This document shows positions 26,816 through 33,053 of a DNA stretch of 33,053 bases, piece after piece. The notes beneath the pieces are model-generated. The model was not told the origin of the DNA and made no database searches. It saw only the letters and a list, made by a program, of their open reading frames with translations. The stretch comes from Rhizobium sp. Q54. Lineage in GTDB: Bacteria > Pseudomonadota > Alphaproteobacteria > ATCC43930 > CGMCC-115725. Both the position numbers and the translations under genes were made by a program. Numbering within the stretch: position 1 is the stretch's first letter; each line of letters opens with the position of its first letter. Location: assembly GCA_945861155.1 (NCBI GenBank), contig CAMATN010000048.1, forward strand, positions 1-33,053. The letters run 5' to 3'.

Positions 26816-27610
26816 ATGCCCGACGAGCTTTCCTTCCGAGCGGAAGCCGCCGCTGAGTATGACCGTGCTGTCTCCCATGTCTCGGCCTACTTCCTGCCGT
26901 TCCTGCTGCGCGCCGCGCGGCTCGCGCCAGATCAGCGCGTCTTGGACGTGGCGACCGGGACCGGGATAGCGGCGGAAGCCGCGCTCGGCATCGTCGGTCC
27001 AGCCGGATCGGTGGTCGCCACGGACCTGTCGCCCGAGATGGTGGACGAGGTGCGTCGGCGCATCGAGCACTCGCCTAACGCTACCGTCGCGGTCGAGGAT
27101 GGGCAGGCGCTCTCCTTCCCCGATGAAAGTTTCGACGCAGTGCTGTGCAGCCTCGGGCTCATGTTCTTCCCTGACCCAGCCCGGGCTTTAGCCGGCTTCC
27201 GCCGCGTGCTGCGGCCCGGCGGGCGGGCGGCTGTCTCCGCCTTGACTGCCTCGGAACGCTCCTACAACGGTCGCATTAACGTCATTGTGGCGCGGCATAT
27301 GCCAGACTTGGCGCCAGCCATAGCCCGCACTTTTGCACTCGGCGACGCGGCGCGGCTCCAGCAGCTCTTCGTCGAGGCCGGCTTTCTGGACATCGAGACT
27401 GGCACCGAGAAGCACAGCTTTGTGCTGCCGTCCTTCGACGCCTATTACGGCCCCTTTGAGCGCGGCGGGGGCTCCACCGGTCAGGTGCTGGCCTCGTTGC
27501 CCCAGGCGGTGCGGCACGCTGTTCGGGAGGAGATGCGGCAGGCGCTCAGCGATACCGGCGGGCCGGTAGAGATCGAGGTAGAGATCAGGATCGCCAGCGG
27601 CCGGCGGTAG
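26816..27610 (+). CDS. Class I SAM-dependent methyltransferase (UbiE/Methyltransf_11-like)
   Basis: 264 residues. The SAM-binding motif I VLDVATGTG is at 42-50, VVATDLSPEMV is motif II, and DGQALSFPDESFDAVLCSLG spans motifs III-IV. The post-IV segment FRRVLRPGGRAAV is typical of UbiE/COQ5-like small-molecule methyltransferases. The start ATG at 26816 has GAGGGG 5 bases upstream. It stands alone, with 130 bases before the next gene and 245 bases after the maeB start on the other strand. The C-terminal 110 residues are diverged, so the substrate is unknown. Confidence 0.9.
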   Translation: MPDELSFRAEAAAEYDRAVSHVSAYFLPFLLRAARLAPDQRVLDVATGTGIAAEAALGIVGPAGSVVATDLSPEMVDEVRRRIEHSPNATVAVEDGQALSFPDESFDAVLCSLGLMFFPDPARALAGFRRVLRPGGRAAVSALTASERSYNGRINVIVARHMPDLAPAIARTFALGDAARLQQLFVEAGFLDIETGTEKHSFVLPSFDAYYGPFERGGGSTGQVLASLPQAVRHAVREEMRQALSDTGGPVEIEVEIRIASGRR

Positions 27611-27739
27611 GTAGCCCTCGGCACCCGTCGAACCCGGCGGGGGACTCAAGCGTGTGATTTTGACCACTAGGCTCAACTGAACCGAAAAGTAGCGGCGGCG
27701 ATGCAACCACCGCATCAGCGCCATGACAGGAGCGACGCC

Positions 27740-28816
27740 TTGAAATACGGCAAAACCCAAATCTTCGCCGGTGCGGGAGCCGCCCCCTCCCGCGAGGGTG
27801 TCCTGTTGCGCGGCGGATTGTTCCGCTGCGCTGCCGGAGAAGGCAGGTGGGAGGCGCTGAACGCGGGTCTTCCCGAGAACGCCGAAGTGCATGTGATCCT
27901 CGTGCATCCCACCGACCCGGATGTGATCTTCGTCGGTACGCAGGACGGTCCCTACCGCAGCACCGATGGCGGCGATCATTGGCAGCCTCTCGGGTTTCCC
28001 GATCGCGGCGTCATGATCTGGTCGCTGAGCGTTCATCCGACCCGCCCGAACATCATGTATGCCGGCGCGGCGCCGGTCGCGCTGTATCGCAGCCTCGACG
28101 GCGGCGATACCTGGAGCCGGCTGCCGAAGGCGATATCGCCGGCGCATTGCGAACGTGCCGGCTTCGACTCGCGGGTGCTGCGCATCACGGTCGATCCCAA
28201 CCGGCCGGACGACATTTATGCCGCGCTCGAGGTCAGCGGCGTCATCCGCAGCAGCGATGGCGGCGAAACCTGGTCCGACATGTCGGCGCCGCTGATCGCG
28301 CTCGCCGAGCAGCCGCATCTGCAAAGCAGCGTCGGCGGACGCCATTGCGGGCATTGCGAGGGCATGCTCGATTCGCATGCGACCGCGATCAGCGCGGCGG
28401 CGCCCGATACCGTGTTTCTCGGGCTCAGGATGGGGCTGTTCCGCAGCGATGACCGGGGCGCGAATTGGTACGATGCCGAGATCGGCCGGTTTTCGCCGCT
28501 GACCTATTGCCACGATGTCGTCGTGTCGCCGCACGATCCGCGAATCATGTATGTCTGCCTGTCGCCCGCGGCCTTCAGCGACGACGGGTCACTTTACCGC
28601 AGCGACGATCTCGCGCAGAGCTGGCGGCGCATCGACCACGGAATCAAGGCCAACTCCACCCTAATGGCCCTCAGCGTGCATCCGAGCGATCCGGCGCAGG
28701 TTTATTGCGTCACCCGCGGCGGACAGGTTTTCGGGACGGACGATTCCGGCGGTTCCTGGCGGGAATACCCGCTGCCCGGCGGTGTCGAGGATGTCTACGC
28801 CGTCGCCTGCCGCTGA
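27740..28816 (+). CDS. BNR/Asp-box beta-propeller protein (sialidase/Ycf48-like fold)
   Basis: About 358 residues from a TTG at 27740 with CAGGAG 7 bases upstream; an ATG at 27701 lacks such a site. Six Asp-box repeats recur: RSTDGGDHW, RSLDGGDTW, RSSDGGETW, RSDDRGANW, RSDDLAQSW and GTDDSGGSW. Most are preceded by a VHPxxPxxxY-type strand, so the protein should form a six- or seven-bladed propeller. An insertion holds a Cys/His cluster (RHCGHCEGMLDSH, residues 201-213) that could bind a metal. No signal peptide is seen. It may be a binding protein or a hydrolase, but the sialidase arginine triad cannot be confirmed by eye. It sits 85 bases before the duplicated-module gene, with possible co-expression. 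Confidence 0.8.
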   Translation: MKYGKTQIFAGAGAAPSREGVLLRGGLFRCAAGEGRWEALNAGLPENAEVHVILVHPTDPDVIFVGTQDGPYRSTDGGDHWQPLGFPDRGVMIWSLSVHPTRPNIMYAGAAPVALYRSLDGGDTWSRLPKAISPAHCERAGFDSRVLRITVDPNRPDDIYAALEVSGVIRSSDGGETWSDMSAPLIALAEQPHLQSSVGGRHCGHCEGMLDSHATAISAAAPDTVFLGLRMGLFRSDDRGANWYDAEIGRFSPLTYCHDVVVSPHDPRIMYVCLSPAAFSDDGSLYRSDDLAQSWRRIDHGIKANSTLMALSVHPSDPAQVYCVTRGGQVFGTDDSGGSWREYPLPGGVEDVYAVACR

Positions 28817-28833
28817 CGGCTCGGCATCGTTCA

Positions 28834-28857
28834 TGACAGTTCCAAATTCGAATGTCA
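28834..28857 (+). promoter_or_regulatory. Inverted repeat upstream of the duplicated-module gene
   Basis: TGACAGTTC (28834-28842) is inverted as GAATGTCA (28850-28857) with one bulged base. It lies between the BNR gene stop and the start at 28902. It could be an operator half-site pair or a weak terminator; the sequence alone does not decide. Confidence 0.3.
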
Positions 28858-28901
28858 GCTTCTAAACTCTAGCGATCATCTCAAGAAGGGAGTGTCCGGA
28901 C

Positions 28902-29840
28902 ATGATGACAGTGGTGCAGAAGACAAGTTTCACGGCCGGCCCGTTAACGTTCGCCGTCAAGCACGAATTGTGGGACGGCAACATCCAGGATCATCCGGAT
29001 CAGGGTGTCGCGATCACCGTGGCGGCGCAGATCGACGGCAAGCAGACGACCCTGTTGCGGTTCAACTGCTTTGATTTCGAAAAAAGCTACATCTACGGCC
29101 CGGAAAATGCCGAGCTGGAGCTTGAAGGACCCGAGATGCTGGGCGGGGCGCCCTTGACCAACCTCTACCGAATGGACCCGATCGCCGACGGGAACCCGAT
29201 CGGCTGGACCGTCAAGACCCTCGGGACCAAGCTCTCGAAGATGCTGGAGCGGGCCGGCTATCCGCAGATCGCCGCCGCGACCGATCCCGCCAAGGTGGCG
29301 AGCATCCTGCCCGATGTCGAAGCCTGCGCCCGCGAGCTGTATGCCACCAAGCGAAACACGGTCAAACACAACCGCGGCACGCATATTTTCGACGCCGGCA
29401 ACATCCGGTTCGGGCTCGAGATGCGGCGGCTGCCGATGGGCGATGGCGGCCTCGCCATCCACGTCCTGGCCGATATCGGCGGGACGCCGGGCAAAGCCTA
29501 CACGGAAGAAACCGAGCTTCTGGCCTTTGATCACTTCTGGAACGGCGCGCATTACCATTACGGCCCCCGCAACAAGAACCATCGGATCTATTGGGACCGG
29601 ACATTGGTCGAAGATCCGCTGGCGTGGACGTTGGAGCAGTTCGAGACCGGGAAACTGCGGGCGATGATCGAGCGGGCAGGCTATCCGGGGATCGCGGCCG
29701 ATCTCGACGCTGAAAAAATAGCCTCCGTCTTTCCGGCGATGAAGAAGCAGGCGCTCGATATGTGGGCGGAAGGCGAGAGGTTGACCGGACATCCGGGGCT
29801 GCCACTGGAGGCGACACCGAACATGGCCGCAGCCGAATAG
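28902..29840 (+). CDS. Tandem-duplicated protein of unknown function
   Basis: 312 residues made of two copies of one module (about 10-147 and 163-289). The clearest matches are ERAGYPQIAA (116-125) against ERAGYPGIAA (257-266), FTAGPLTF against FDAGNIRF, and the core FNCFDFEKSYIYGP (54-67) against FDHFWNGAHYHYGP (209-222). Module 2 keeps a His-Tyr-His pair (217-219) that is absent from module 1 (Ser-Tyr-Ile-Tyr region). There is no signal peptide or membrane segment, so it is likely cytoplasmic. The start has AAGGGAG about 9 bases upstream. A single-module relative lies at 31007-31441. I recognise no named family or activity. It converges with the TauD-family gene across a strong hairpin. Confidence 0.85.
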   Translation: MMTVVQKTSFTAGPLTFAVKHELWDGNIQDHPDQGVAITVAAQIDGKQTTLLRFNCFDFEKSYIYGPENAELELEGPEMLGGAPLTNLYRMDPIADGNPIGWTVKTLGTKLSKMLERAGYPQIAAATDPAKVASILPDVEACARELYATKRNTVKHNRGTHIFDAGNIRFGLEMRRLPMGDGGLAIHVLADIGGTPGKAYTEETELLAFDHFWNGAHYHYGPRNKNHRIYWDRTLVEDPLAWTLEQFETGKLRAMIERAGYPGIAADLDAEKIASVFPAMKKQALDMWAEGERLTGHPGLPLEATPNMAAAE

Positions 29841-29935
29841 CGTAGCAGGCCGAGCTGTAAACCAGTAAGGGCTGCGGCCGCTGCTCTCGTTCGCAGCGCC
29901 GCAGTCCGGAACCCGGCCCCCGCCAATTCGGTCGG

Positions 29936-29966
29936 CCTCCGGTCCTGGGCACGCCAGGACCGGAGG
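29936..29966. terminator. Strong bidirectional terminator-like hairpin
   Basis: CCTCCGGTCCTGG (29936-29948) is perfectly complementary to CCAGGACCGGAGG (29954-29966), a 13-bp stem with a 5-base loop, between the convergent genes ending at 29840 and 29990. No long U-tract follows on either side, but position and stability fit a shared terminator. Confidence 0.7.
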
Positions 29967-29989
29967 ACCTAGCGTCGCCTAGAACCCAT

Positions 29990-30889
29990 CTAGATCGGCA
30001 TTCCGACCTCGGATTGGGCAAGCCTGCCGTCGGGCATGACGTGGCGATAGCGGTCGAGCGTCATCGTCATCCGTTTCATCAGGCGCCTCGCGCCCGGGTC
30101 GAACGGGGTGCGGCGGTGCATCGTAAAGCCGTTGTCCCACATCACCAAGTCGCCGATTTGCCATTGGTGGGCGTATACGTACTCGTCGCTTGTGGCGCTT
30201 TCGTAGACCTCATCCAGCACGGCAAGGCCTGAGGCCGTGTCCATGTAATCGATGCCGATTGTCGTCGTCGAATCAAGGTAGAGCGAGCGGTCGCCGGTCT
30301 CGGGGTGGGCGCGGACCAGCGCATGCGTCACCGGCGGCGTCAACCGTTTCGTCTCTTCCGAGATCTGCTGATCCGCCGCGCGCCCGTACCCCGCGAGCCG
30401 CTTCGTGTAATCGAAAATACCGCGCTTGCCGGCGATTCTCGCCCGCAACTGGCGCGGCAGGCCCGCATAGGCGGCGCGCAAATCGACCCAGAAGGTTTCG
30501 CCGCCCTCGGGCGGCAGTTCGAGCGCGTAGAGCGCCGCACCGGTCGCCGGGTTCAGCATATAGGACTGGTCGGAGTGCCATTGCAGCTCGCCGTCGCCGA
30601 GCCCGCCGATGGCTCGCCCGAGCCCATCCTTCAGATTGGAGAGAACCGTCACCTCGGGCGTCGCAGGCGATGCCCAATCGCTCCGCACGGTGCGCTCCAG
30701 CGGCCCAAACAGACCGCAGAACGCCGCGAGCTCTATTTCGCTCAGCGCCTGGCGACGAAACACCAGGACGCCGTATTGCGCGTAGAGAGCGCGCAATTCC
30801 GCGACAGTCGCATCGTCCAGCCGATCCCATAGACTGAGGCCGACGACTTCCCGCGCCAGGGTCGGGTGGAGCTGTCGCGTTTCGAGCAT
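29990..30889 (-). CDS. TauD/TfdA-family 2-oxoglutarate/Fe(II) dioxygenase
   Basis: A 299-residue jelly-roll dioxygenase. The iron facial triad is His105, Asp107 (WHSDQSY) and His258 (FTMHRRTPF), and Arg268/269 in PGARRLMKR should bind the 2-oxoglutarate carboxylate. The start has GAGGA 6 bases upstream. Reaction: hydroxylation, usually followed by cleavage, of an unknown substrate using O2 and 2-oxoglutarate, in the cytoplasm. The upstream same-strand gene at 31007-31441 is a single-module unknown protein, 117 bases away, so they may share a transcript. Taurine and 2,4-D-type substrates are only two of many in this family, and this context supports neither. Confidence 0.92.
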   Translation of the reverse strand: MLETRQLHPTLAREVVGLSLWDRLDDATVAELRALYAQYGVLVFRRQALSEIELAAFCGLFGPLERTVRSDWASPATPEVTVLSNLKDGLGRAIGGLGDGELQWHSDQSYMLNPATGAALYALELPPEGGETFWVDLRAAYAGLPRQLRARIAGKRGIFDYTKRLAGYGRAADQQISEETKRLTPPVTHALVRAHPETGDRSLYLDSTTTIGIDYMDTASGLAVLDEVYESATSDEYVYAHQWQIGDLVMWDNGFTMHRRTPFDPGARRLMKRMTMTLDRYRHVMPDGRLAQSEVGMPI

Positions 30890-30936
30890 GGCTGCGTCCT
30901 CGGTAACCGGCGAGGTGGAGGATCGTCACTCTTTGC

Positions 30937-30956
30937 CCGCGCGCGCAAGCGCGCGG
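30937..30956 (-). promoter_or_regulatory. Hairpin between the single-module gene and the TauD-family gene
   Basis: CCGCGCGC (30937-30944) pairs with GCGCGCGG (30949-30956) around GCAA, which is a GNRA-type loop on the plus strand. It is UUGC on the minus-strand transcript, where the genes lie. No U-tract follows. It may attenuate or punctuate the two-gene unit. Confidence 0.35.
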
Positions 30957-31006
30957 TTCGTTATCAGGCGCGCAGCGCAGCGCCAAGGATCAGAAAATTC
31001 GCGGTG

Positions 31007-31441
31007 TCACCGTCCCTGGTGCGCGGCGCTGAGCGCGCGGATCTGGCTGGCGGCGTTCGTCAACTCCTGATCGCGCAGCTGCGACGCCACGCCGTCCTCC
31101 TCGGCCAGGGCAAGGAGCCCCCGGAACCGAAGCGGCTTTTCAAAAAATGCCATCGTGGCGTCGAGCGGGCTTTGCCCCTGCGCGACCGGAAGCGGGATCT
31201 GATCGGCGAGGCCCGGCCGGATGTGGTAATGGGCGCCCATGCTGAACGGGTCAAAGCGCAGCGCCTGCTGCCGCTTGCCGGCCACGGCAACCACGATCGA
31301 GGGTCGCTCGATCTGGTCCGGCTCGCGGCCGGCCGGCGATCGATCGGGGTGGAACAGGATCTCGATATGCGGCCCGGCATTGATCATGTGCCATCCGGTC
31401 CGGTCCTCGGGCATTGTCTGCTGCATTCGCACTGGCTGCAT
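31007..31441 (-). CDS. Single-module relative of the duplicated unknown protein
   Basis: 144 residues. The core FDPFSMGAHYHIRP (63-76) lines up with FDHFWNGAHYHYGP in module 2 of the 28902-29840 protein, including the His-Tyr-His. The flanking regions also fit: an N-terminal AGPHIEI strand and a C-terminal PLDATMAFFE region followed by an amphipathic helix. The ATG at 31441 has GGGAGGT 5 bases upstream; the longer frame to 31684 has no support. It is on the TauD strand, 117 bases upstream of that gene. It lacks a signal peptide. The two His residues could be ligands or catalytic, which is inference; no family recognised. Confidence 0.75.
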   Translation of the reverse strand: MQPVRMQQTMPEDRTGWHMINAGPHIEILFHPDRSPAGREPDQIERPSIVVAVAGKRQQALRFDPFSMGAHYHIRPGLADQIPLPVAQGQSPLDATMAFFEKPLRFRGLLALAEEDGVASQLRDQELTNAASQIRALSAAHQGR

Positions 31442-31711
31442 GGCGCACCTCCCTATATGCGTCGAACCCCGCCAGGTTTCGACGCGAGCCGACATCTCTC
31501 TGCATCGGCGCAATAGTGCGGCAAAGTCAAGCGGGCGCTGAAGCCGGCTGCGACCCGGTACGCCCGGGACCCTCTGCACGGCGACTGCACGGCGGCGGTA
31601 GGCTTGCGTCAGGGTGCGAGCGCAGCTAAATTCCCGAGCGCCAAACGGCGCGGCGCCAAATCGGCACCAAAGGAAAAGGAGCAAGGGCTAAGTACTGAAT
31701 TTACAGAATTT

Positions 31712-31785
31712 GCGGGTGTAGCTCAATGGCAGAGCAGAAGCTTCCCAAGCTTACGACGAGGGTTCGATTCCCTTCACCCGCTCCA
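31712..31785 (+). tRNA. tRNA-Gly (anticodon CCC)
   Basis: A 74-base cloverleaf with an encoded CCA. The acceptor stem GCGGGTG pairs with CACCCGC. The D-arm is GCTC...GAGC. The anticodon stem GAAGC/GCTTA brackets the loop TTCCCAA, with anticodon CCC reading GGG. The T-arm is GAGGG-TTCGATT-CCCTT. It is on the same strand as, and 114 bases before, a tyrosine-recombinase gene, so it probably serves as the integration site of the element to the right. Confidence 0.95.
31749..31785 (+). other. Probable attachment-site half (3' part of tRNA-Gly)
   Basis: Integrative elements of the tyrosine-recombinase type commonly use the 3' end of a tRNA gene. The intact tRNA next to an integrase reading away from it fits that pattern. 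No second copy of this segment is in the window, so the exact core cannot be set. Confidence 0.3.
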
Positions 31786-31899
31786 TAATCCCGGGCCGGT
31801 TTGTCAAAGATTACAACAAACTAGCAAGCATTCCGGGTGCTTGGCACGGTGGGTTGGCGCGAAACTGTCTAACATTTCGTCCAACACACCTTGTTGCGC

Positions 31900-32907
31900 A
31901 TGCCCGATTTCCTCACCCGCCGCGGCGGCGTCTGGCACTTCGTCCGACGCGTCCCAGCCGAGTTCGAAACCGTCGATCCGCGCGGCATCATCCGGCATTC
32001 GACGCGCATCCGGATCGCCGACGACAGGTCCGGCCGCAGGGCTGCGCGGGTAGCCGAGGAACTCAATGGGGCTCTCGAGTGCCACTGGAAGTCCCTCGTC
32101 GACGGTCCATCGCGGTCGACTAGCAGCAGGTATGACGACGCTCGCCGCTGCGCTCGCGCGCTCGGCTATGATTACATTCTCAATGCGCAGCTGATCTCCC
32201 TTCCGATCGAAAGGACCCTGGAGCGGCTGGAGGCGCTCGTCGCGAAGGGGGTGGCGCAGGATCCAATCGCCCGCACGGCCTTGCTTGGAACCGAGAAACG
32301 GCCAAGCTTTTCCCTGTCCCGGCTATTCGAGGAATACGAGGCCGCGACGCGGGACGAGATCCGGGACCTGTCGCCGGATCAGTTGCGGATTTGGCGGAAC
32401 GGCCGCATCCGGGCCGTCGCGCAATTCGTCAAGGTGGTTGGCGACAAACCGATTACAGAGATCACGGAGAGCGACGGCATCGACTATGCCGAATGGTGGC
32501 GCGAGCGCATCGTCGAAGAGGATGGCGCGGCGAAGACCGCGAACAAGGATATCGGCCAGCTGAGCCGGATGCTGAAGGAAATGAGCATCCGCCGTCGCCT
32601 CAACCTCCCGGACATTTTCAAAGGGCTGCGGCTTCACGGCGAGATCGAAAAATCCCGCCACCCCTATGATCCGGCCTTCATTCAAGGACGCTTTCTCACG
32701 GGCGATGCGCTCGCCGGCCTCAACGAGGACGCCCGGCTCGTCCTCTATGTGATGATCGAAACCGGCCTGAGGCTTTCCGAGATCGTCAATCTACGCGAAG
32801 GCACCATTCTGCTCGACGCTGGTATCCCGCATGTGAAAGTTGCCGCAGACGGACGGCGGCTGAAGACCGAAGACTCCGCGCGCGAGATGCCGCTGGTGGG
32901 CGTAGCG
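31900..32907 (+). pseudogene. Tyrosine recombinase (phage/ICE-type integrase), truncated by an IS end
   Basis: About 336 integrase codons remain. The N-terminal half is a core-binding region, with a short start like alphaproteobacterial phage integrases. VMIETGLRLSEIVNL holds catalytic Arg I, and LKTEDSAREMPLV holds the beta-hairpin Lys region. The frame then enters the IS-like sequence at about 32908 and stops at 32964, so the HxxR, the second His/Trp and the nucleophilic Tyr are missing. The enzyme should be inactive unless it is rescued elsewhere. Start: ATG at 31900, with TTG 31891 and 31894 also in frame and no strong ribosome binding site. The gene reads away from the tRNA-Gly, as in an integrated island. 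Confidence 0.88.
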
Positions 32908-33053
32908 TGTAAATTCGCGGGCAATAGTGACCCCCTGAGGGGCGGTTTTCGCGTCCAATCGTGACCCTCTGACGCGGTGTGTCAGCGTCCCTTCCTTTTC
33001 GGCCGGTGCCGGCTGGGAAGGGTTGGGGGATGATTGCGGTGGACACGATCGGC
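32908..33053 (+). mobile_element. IS21-like element, left end (continues beyond the window)
   Basis: The segment begins TGTAAATTCGCGGG, as IS21-family termini usually begin with TG. Two imperfect direct repeats follow: CGCGGGCAATAGTGACCCCC plus TGA (32916-32938) and CGCGTCCAATCGTGACCCTC plus TGA (32950-32972), with 19 of 23 bases alike. Multiple internal terminal repeats are characteristic of IS21. The window then ends in a G-rich stretch and a start codon. The right end and any target duplication are not visible. Confidence 0.75.
33030..33053 (+). CDS. istA: Start of an IS21 transposase gene (istA), partial
   Basis: Eight codons, ATG ATT GCG GTG GAC ACG ATC GGC (MIAVDTIG), follow GGGTTGGGGG. 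IstA proteins often begin MIAVDTI-like. The call depends on the preceding IS21-like end repeats and is limited to the first 24 bases in view. Confidence 0.55.

Noticed and set aside
31604-32053. 149-codon frame across the tRNA
   Set aside because: It spans the tRNA gene and has no homology; not a gene.

Overview
The window is GC-rich chromosomal DNA from an alphaproteobacterium. The support is strong G/C third-position bias, frequent GTG starts, the carD-fdxA neighbourhood, PRK09039-style MotA/OmpA-like gene pairing, a MaeB-type malic enzyme fused to a phosphotransacetylase domain, and small palindromic intergenic repeats. A Rhodospirillales-like lineage is my best guess, but no rRNA or other decisive marker is present.

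Layout. 81-2876: translation and housekeeping genes, with epmA plus a small membrane protein divergent from efp, followed by an inositol-monophosphatase-family gene. 3017-6122: an envelope cassette of a Pro/Ala-rich anchored protein, a MotA/TolQ/ExbB-like channel and an OmpA-like coiled-coil protein. 6351-9297: a carbohydrate-type ABC importer (two permeases and an ATPase, no binding protein) closed by a hairpin, then two SDR dehydrogenases. 11016-12924, minus strand: 7Fe ferredoxin, CarD regulator and a metallophosphoesterase-fold protein whose catalytic motifs are eroded. 13086-16476, minus strand: D-aminoacylase-like hydrolase, AtzG/GatC-like small subunit and amidase, probably one hydrolytic operon. 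16743-19669, minus strand: a four-domain rhodanese and a gamma-resorcylate-decarboxylase-type amidohydrolase, separated by dense intergenic repeats. 20034-24244, plus strand: membrane-bound nucleotide-sugar dehydratase, small lipoprotein, beta-class-like GST and a flavin amine oxidase. 24288-26570, minus strand: malic enzyme. 26816-31441: an accessory-looking stretch with a methyltransferase, a BNR-repeat propeller, a tandem-duplicated protein of unknown function, a TauD-family dioxygenase and a single-module relative of the duplicated protein.

The right end is a tRNA-Gly(CCC) gene followed, in the same direction, by a tyrosine-recombinase gene. This is the usual geometry of an element integrated at a tRNA. 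The integrase loses its C-terminal catalytic residues where an IS21-like end begins at about 32908. The window stops eight codons into a probable istA.

The best candidates for something undescribed are two. One is the three-copy module shared by the 28902-29840 and 31007-31441 proteins around a TauD dioxygenase and a BNR propeller. The other is the CarD-linked pseudophosphatase. Functions are read from motifs by eye; no database search was run.
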